A model generated the notes under the pieces. It was not told the DNA's origin. It searched no databases and worked only from the letters and a program-made list of their open reading frames with translations. From Flavisolibacter sp. (GTDB lineage Bacteria > Bacteroidota > Bacteroidia > Chitinophagales > Chitinophagaceae), in NCBI GenBank assembly GCA_013695175.1, contig JACDAZ010000447.1, positions 1-8,837 of the forward strand: a DNA stretch of 8,837 nucleotides, in the 5' to 3' direction. A program made the translations under genes and the position numbers. Of the stretch, positions 7,047 to 8,837 are shown in pieces. Position 1 is the stretch's first letter. Each line of letters starts with the position of its first letter.

Positions 7047-7084
7047 TAAAAAATAGGTTTAATTACACCTTCTTAAAAGTTAAA

Positions 7085-7744
7085 TTACCCCTTGTTTGCC
7101 CTAAGGTCAAGTTCAATATTCACTTTTTCAGAAATGAATTTATCCCCCAGTGTTTTATCATTCCCATAATTTATCTGCCATTGTGTACGATCAATATCAA
7201 AATTTCCTACTGCTTTTAAAGTACTGCCATCAAGTTCTATATGAGCCGGAAAGCTTATATTTTTAGTTGTGTTTCTTAAAGTGAAGTTTCCACTTACTGT
7301 AAAATTGGCTCCATCTACTATAGATGTATCATTACTATTTGGCTGGTAAGTCTGAACATTAGTTATTTCAAACCGGGCAGAACTAAAATTATCAGCATCA
7401 AAAAAATCACCACTTAATAAATGCGGCTTCAACTTATTTTGAAACATGCTTTCTTTTTGCTCTAAATCAAGTGACCTGATGTTGATATTAAATTCACCTC
7501 CTGTTACTGTATTATTGGCTACAACCACCTGGCCTGATGAAAGATGAAAAGTGCCGGGGTGATTTTTTCCAACACCATAGCCTACAAACCTGATCCTGGA
7601 ATTGGTTGTATCGACTGCAAATGTTTCACCTGCCGCTGAAGTTACCTGCTTCTCATCTGTAATAACTGTAGTATCACCTTGTGGAGCATTATCGCATGAT
7701 ACTATCACAAATAGAGTAGATAATAAGAATAATGTTGATTTCAT
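7085..7744 (-). CDS. YceI-family lipoprotein
   Basis: This 219-residue protein starts with a lipoprotein signal: hydrophobic residues 4-16, then the lipobox VIVSC with lipid-carrying Cys17, followed by DNAPQGD. It should be exported and anchored in a membrane facing the periplasm or surface. Residues from about 38 form the YceI fold, an eight-stranded lipocalin-like barrel known in homologues to hold a long isoprenoid chain. Visible marks are FAVDTTNSRIRFVGYGVGKN, GEFNINIRSLD, LLSGDFFDADNFSSARFEIT, GNFTLRNTTKNISFPA and a final strand in SEKVNIELDLRA. The ligand is not known here. It is divergent from a second YceI gene 268 bases away, making a pair of differently targeted paralogues (lipid-anchored and soluble). 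ATG 7744 starts directly at the signal peptide, with ACCATT just upstream that can pair into a leader hairpin. Confidence 0.92.
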   Translation of the reverse strand: MKSTLFLLSTLFVIVSCDNAPQGDTTVITDEKQVTSAAGETFAVDTTNSRIRFVGYGVGKNHPGTFHLSSGQVVVANNTVTGGEFNINIRSLDLEQKESMFQNKLKPHLLSGDFFDADNFSSARFEITNVQTYQPNSNDTSIVDGANFTVSGNFTLRNTTKNISFPAHIELDGSTLKAVGNFDIDRTQWQINYGNDKTLGDKFISEKVNIELDLRANKG

Positions 7745-7781
7745 AATGGTTTTTTCAGCAAATTAAGTTTTTTAAACCATT
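7745..7781 (-). promoter_or_regulatory. Leader hairpin abutting the start codon of the YceI lipoprotein gene
   Basis: On the minus strand AATGGTTT (7781-7774) and AAACCATT (7752-7745) form an eight-pair inverted repeat with a 21-base loop, and the stem ends at the base before the ATG. A competing six-pair stem, ACCATT at 7789-7784 with AATGGT at 7781-7776, shares the first arm. If the transcript starts near 7785 the first hairpin would fold in the leader and could limit ribosome access. A regulatory function is inferred. Confidence 0.3.
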
Positions 7782-7790
7782 TTAATGGTG

Positions 7791-7821
7791 CAACATTAAT
7801 TTTTTAAGATGTTTTTACAAG
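7791..7821 (-). promoter_or_regulatory. Candidate promoter for the YceI lipoprotein gene
   Basis: On the minus strand CTTG (7821-7818) is followed after 19 bases by TAATGTTG (7798-7791). This matches the -33/-7 Bacteroidota pattern with one mismatch in each box and exactly the spacing seen at rpsP. The predicted start near 7785 would give a leader of about 40 bases. Confidence 0.4.
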
Positions 7822-7859
7822 ATATAATGGCCATCAATAACATTAACTCATTTAAGTTT

Positions 7860-7943
7860 TTACTGATCAGCATCATAAAAAAGAAGTGGATGTCCATCAA
7901 GGTCATACCAATTAATGCGTTTTATCACCCTATAAACTAACAA
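7860..7943 (-). other. Possible small open reading frame or gene remnant in the YceI intergenic region
   Basis: The minus strand from TTG 7943 encodes 27 residues ending RINWYDLDGHPLLFYDADQ before TAA at 7860-7862. A TGA lies just upstream in frame, so the reading frame is closed at both ends. GTG within the frame is another possible start, leaving 22 residues. The DLDGHPLLFY stretch looks protein-like and faintly recalls the last strand of VOC/glyoxalase proteins, but it is too short for a family call. It could be a small protein, a decayed gene end or chance. Confidence 0.2.
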
Positions 7944-7972
7944 ACGTCATCCTCTACGGCAAATGGCACAAC

Positions 7973-7980
7973 TACATTTG
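7973..7980 (+). promoter_or_regulatory. Candidate -7 box for the soluble YceI gene
   Basis: TACATTTG at 7973-7980 matches TAnnTTTG exactly and is the same octamer as in the rpsP promoter. Transcription would begin near 7987, about 26 bases before ATG 8013. No TTG is seen at the expected -33 distance, so the promoter may need an activator or use another upstream element. Confidence 0.4.
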
Positions 7981-8012
7981 ATCTATCGAAAAAAACACTA
8001 AACCAGTTGAAA

Positions 8013-8621
8013 ATGAAACAGCAATTAAAAAATAAGAAAGTATTCTCTTCAATCTTTCTTTCTGTAGTGATGGCAGTTGCCTCTCTGACAGTTTCTCAGC
8101 AAATCTTAGCTCAATCCACATTTACTGTTCGCAGTTATGATATGAAGATATCCGGAACATCTAATGTTCACGATTGGACCATGAAGGCAAATAATGCAAC
8201 TGCTAACGCACAATTTGTTATGAAGGCAGGAGAGCTTTCCACTCTTACAGGACTTGATTTTACAGTTCCGGGAAAAGGTTTAAAAAGCAATTCTGACATT
8301 ATGGATGGCAGAACCCACACTACATTAAAAGCTGATAAGCACACTAAAATCAATTTTAAGCTTATCTCAGCTGTAGTTACTCCTCAGCAGCAAAACAATT
8401 ACCAGATAAAAGCTACAGGTAATTTAACGATTGCCGGTGTAACTAAAGAAGTAGTTCTTATTGCAAATGGAGTTTTAAACAATCAAAATCTGATTACAGT
8501 TACAGGTAGTAAAAAAATTAAAATGAGCGAGTGGCAGATTAAGCCTCCTTCTTATATGCTGGGTGCAATGAAAGTAGGTGATGAAGTTACCATCGACTTT
8601 AATTTAAAATTCAACGGTTAA
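8013..8621 (+). CDS. YceI-family exported protein (soluble, signal peptidase I type)
   Basis: From ATG 8013 the protein has 202 residues. A basic start (KQQLKNKK), a hydrophobic core (about 11-29) and a likely cleavage after Ala33 (ILA-Q) indicate export to the periplasm. There is no lipobox, unlike its divergent paralogue. The mature part is YceI-like: SYDMKISGTSNVHDWTMKA (His53-Asp54-Trp55, a common start in this branch), LTGLDFTVPGKGLKS, MDGRTHTTLKAD, NYQIKATGNLTIAGVTKEVV and a final strand VGDEVTIDFNLKF. YceI proteins bind apolar chains such as polyprenyl quinones or lipids in a barrel; the ligand here is unknown. An in-frame TTG at 8007 would add only two residues, and ATG is preferred. 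The next gene starts 51 bases on, same strand, so the two are probably one transcript. Confidence 0.92.
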   Translation: MKQQLKNKKVFSSIFLSVVMAVASLTVSQQILAQSTFTVRSYDMKISGTSNVHDWTMKANNATANAQFVMKAGELSTLTGLDFTVPGKGLKSNSDIMDGRTHTTLKADKHTKINFKLISAVVTPQQQNNYQIKATGNLTIAGVTKEVVLIANGVLNNQNLITVTGSKKIKMSEWQIKPPSYMLGAMKVGDEVTIDFNLKFNG

Positions 8622-8622
8622 T

Positions 8623-8648
8623 TTATTCAACATAACAATTATTCAACA
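8623..8648 (+). repeat. Direct repeat TTATTCAACA in the gap after the soluble YceI gene
   Basis: TTATTCAACA occurs at 8623-8632 and 8639-8648, a 16-base period, followed by a short CAACAACAAC run. There is no T-rich hairpin in this 51-base gap, which favours read-through into the next gene. It may be a protein-binding site or simple low-complexity leader. Confidence 0.4.
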
Positions 8649-8672
8649 ACAACAACTTTTAAAATTAATACA

Positions 8673-8837
8673 ATGAGAAAGAATCTATTAAAAACAGCTC
8701 TGGGAATTTTAGCAATGTTAGCTATTCTCCCGCTTAATGTCTTAGCACAGGATCCGGTTACTGAAACACCTGTTACAGAAACAAAGGATACAAACAGAGA
8801 ATTTTATATGAGACCATCATATTGGATTCCTTACGAT
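8673..8837 (+). CDS. Exported protein, N-terminal 55 residues only; possibly an outer-membrane protein
   Basis: ATG 8673 opens a frame that stays open to the right edge. The first 25 residues are a clear signal peptide: MRKN, a hydrophobic core (LLKTALGILAMLAILPLNV), and a likely cleavage at VLA-Q. The mature start carries a short repeated VTETPVTET stretch, then REFYMRPSYWIPYD. I recall similar FY-RP-YW-PYD openings in Bacteroidota outer-membrane barrel proteins, but this fragment is too short to be sure. It lies 51 bases after the soluble YceI gene on the same strand with no terminator between, which suggests a shared transcript and perhaps a joint envelope role. Confidence 0.7.
   Translation, partial: MRKNLLKTALGILAMLAILPLNVLAQDPVTETPVTETKDTNREFYMRPSYWIPYD

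Noticed and set aside
7032..7070. GTGTAAT/ATTACAC inverted repeat between the YceI lipoprotein gene and rpsP
   Set aside because: Seven pairs around a long loop that overlap the rpsP -33 element; no T run in the right place for a terminator.
1..8837. CRISPR array, insertion sequence, tRNA, toxin-antitoxin or phage-defence module
   Set aside because: No regularly spaced repeats, transposase, tRNA-like cloverleaf or paired small toxin/antitoxin frames were seen on either strand.

Overview
The window reads as ordinary chromosomal DNA from an AT-rich Bacteroidota bacterium, probably of the Chitinophagaceae or a close relative. Three things support this: several proteins look like Bacteroidota forms (a long-tailed S16, a secreted protein with a Bacteroidota-type C-terminal beta domain, paired YceI proteins); Shine-Dalgarno sites are weak or absent; and promoters match the Bacteroidota pattern TTTG-N19-TAnnTTTG. 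The family-level assignment is inference.

Layout, left to right. Positions 1-311 (minus) hold most of an S4-domain RNA-binding protein that runs off the left edge. Divergent from it, 396-1438 (plus) encodes a three-helix membrane protein with an endonuclease/exonuclease/phosphatase (EEP) domain, broken by a one-base deletion near 1002-1004. An AT-rich inverted repeat at 1453-1512 separates it from a convergent M20 metallo-dipeptidase (1510-2877, minus). Upstream of the dipeptidase on the same strand lie a secreted two-domain protein of unknown function (2960-4015) and DNA polymerase IV (4086-5261). The polymerase frame has no ATG, GTG or TTG start that keeps the catalytic N-terminus; CTG at 5261 is the best candidate.

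Divergent from the polymerase is a DinB-like four-helix-bundle protein (5338-5946, plus). It is unrelated to polymerase IV despite the shared name. Its 3' end overlaps the convergent end of rimM by 44 bases. rimM (5903-6424) and rpsP (6521-6967) form a minus-strand ribosome-biogenesis pair. A strong GNRA-capped hairpin with a U-rich tail lies between them, and a near-perfect Bacteroidota promoter lies upstream of rpsP.

The right end is a YceI locus: a YceI lipoprotein (7085-7744, minus) and a soluble exported YceI protein (8013-8621, plus) diverge from a 268-base intergenic region that holds candidate promoters and a leader hairpin. Following the second YceI gene is the start of a further exported, possibly outer-membrane, protein (8673 to the right edge).

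I see no tRNA, rRNA, CRISPR array, insertion sequence or phage gene, and no convincing new multi-gene system. The points most worth a second look are the missing polymerase IV start, the EEP frameshift, the rpsP-rimM intergenic terminator, the convergent overlap, the repeat at 1453-1512 and the regulatory architecture of the divergent YceI pair.
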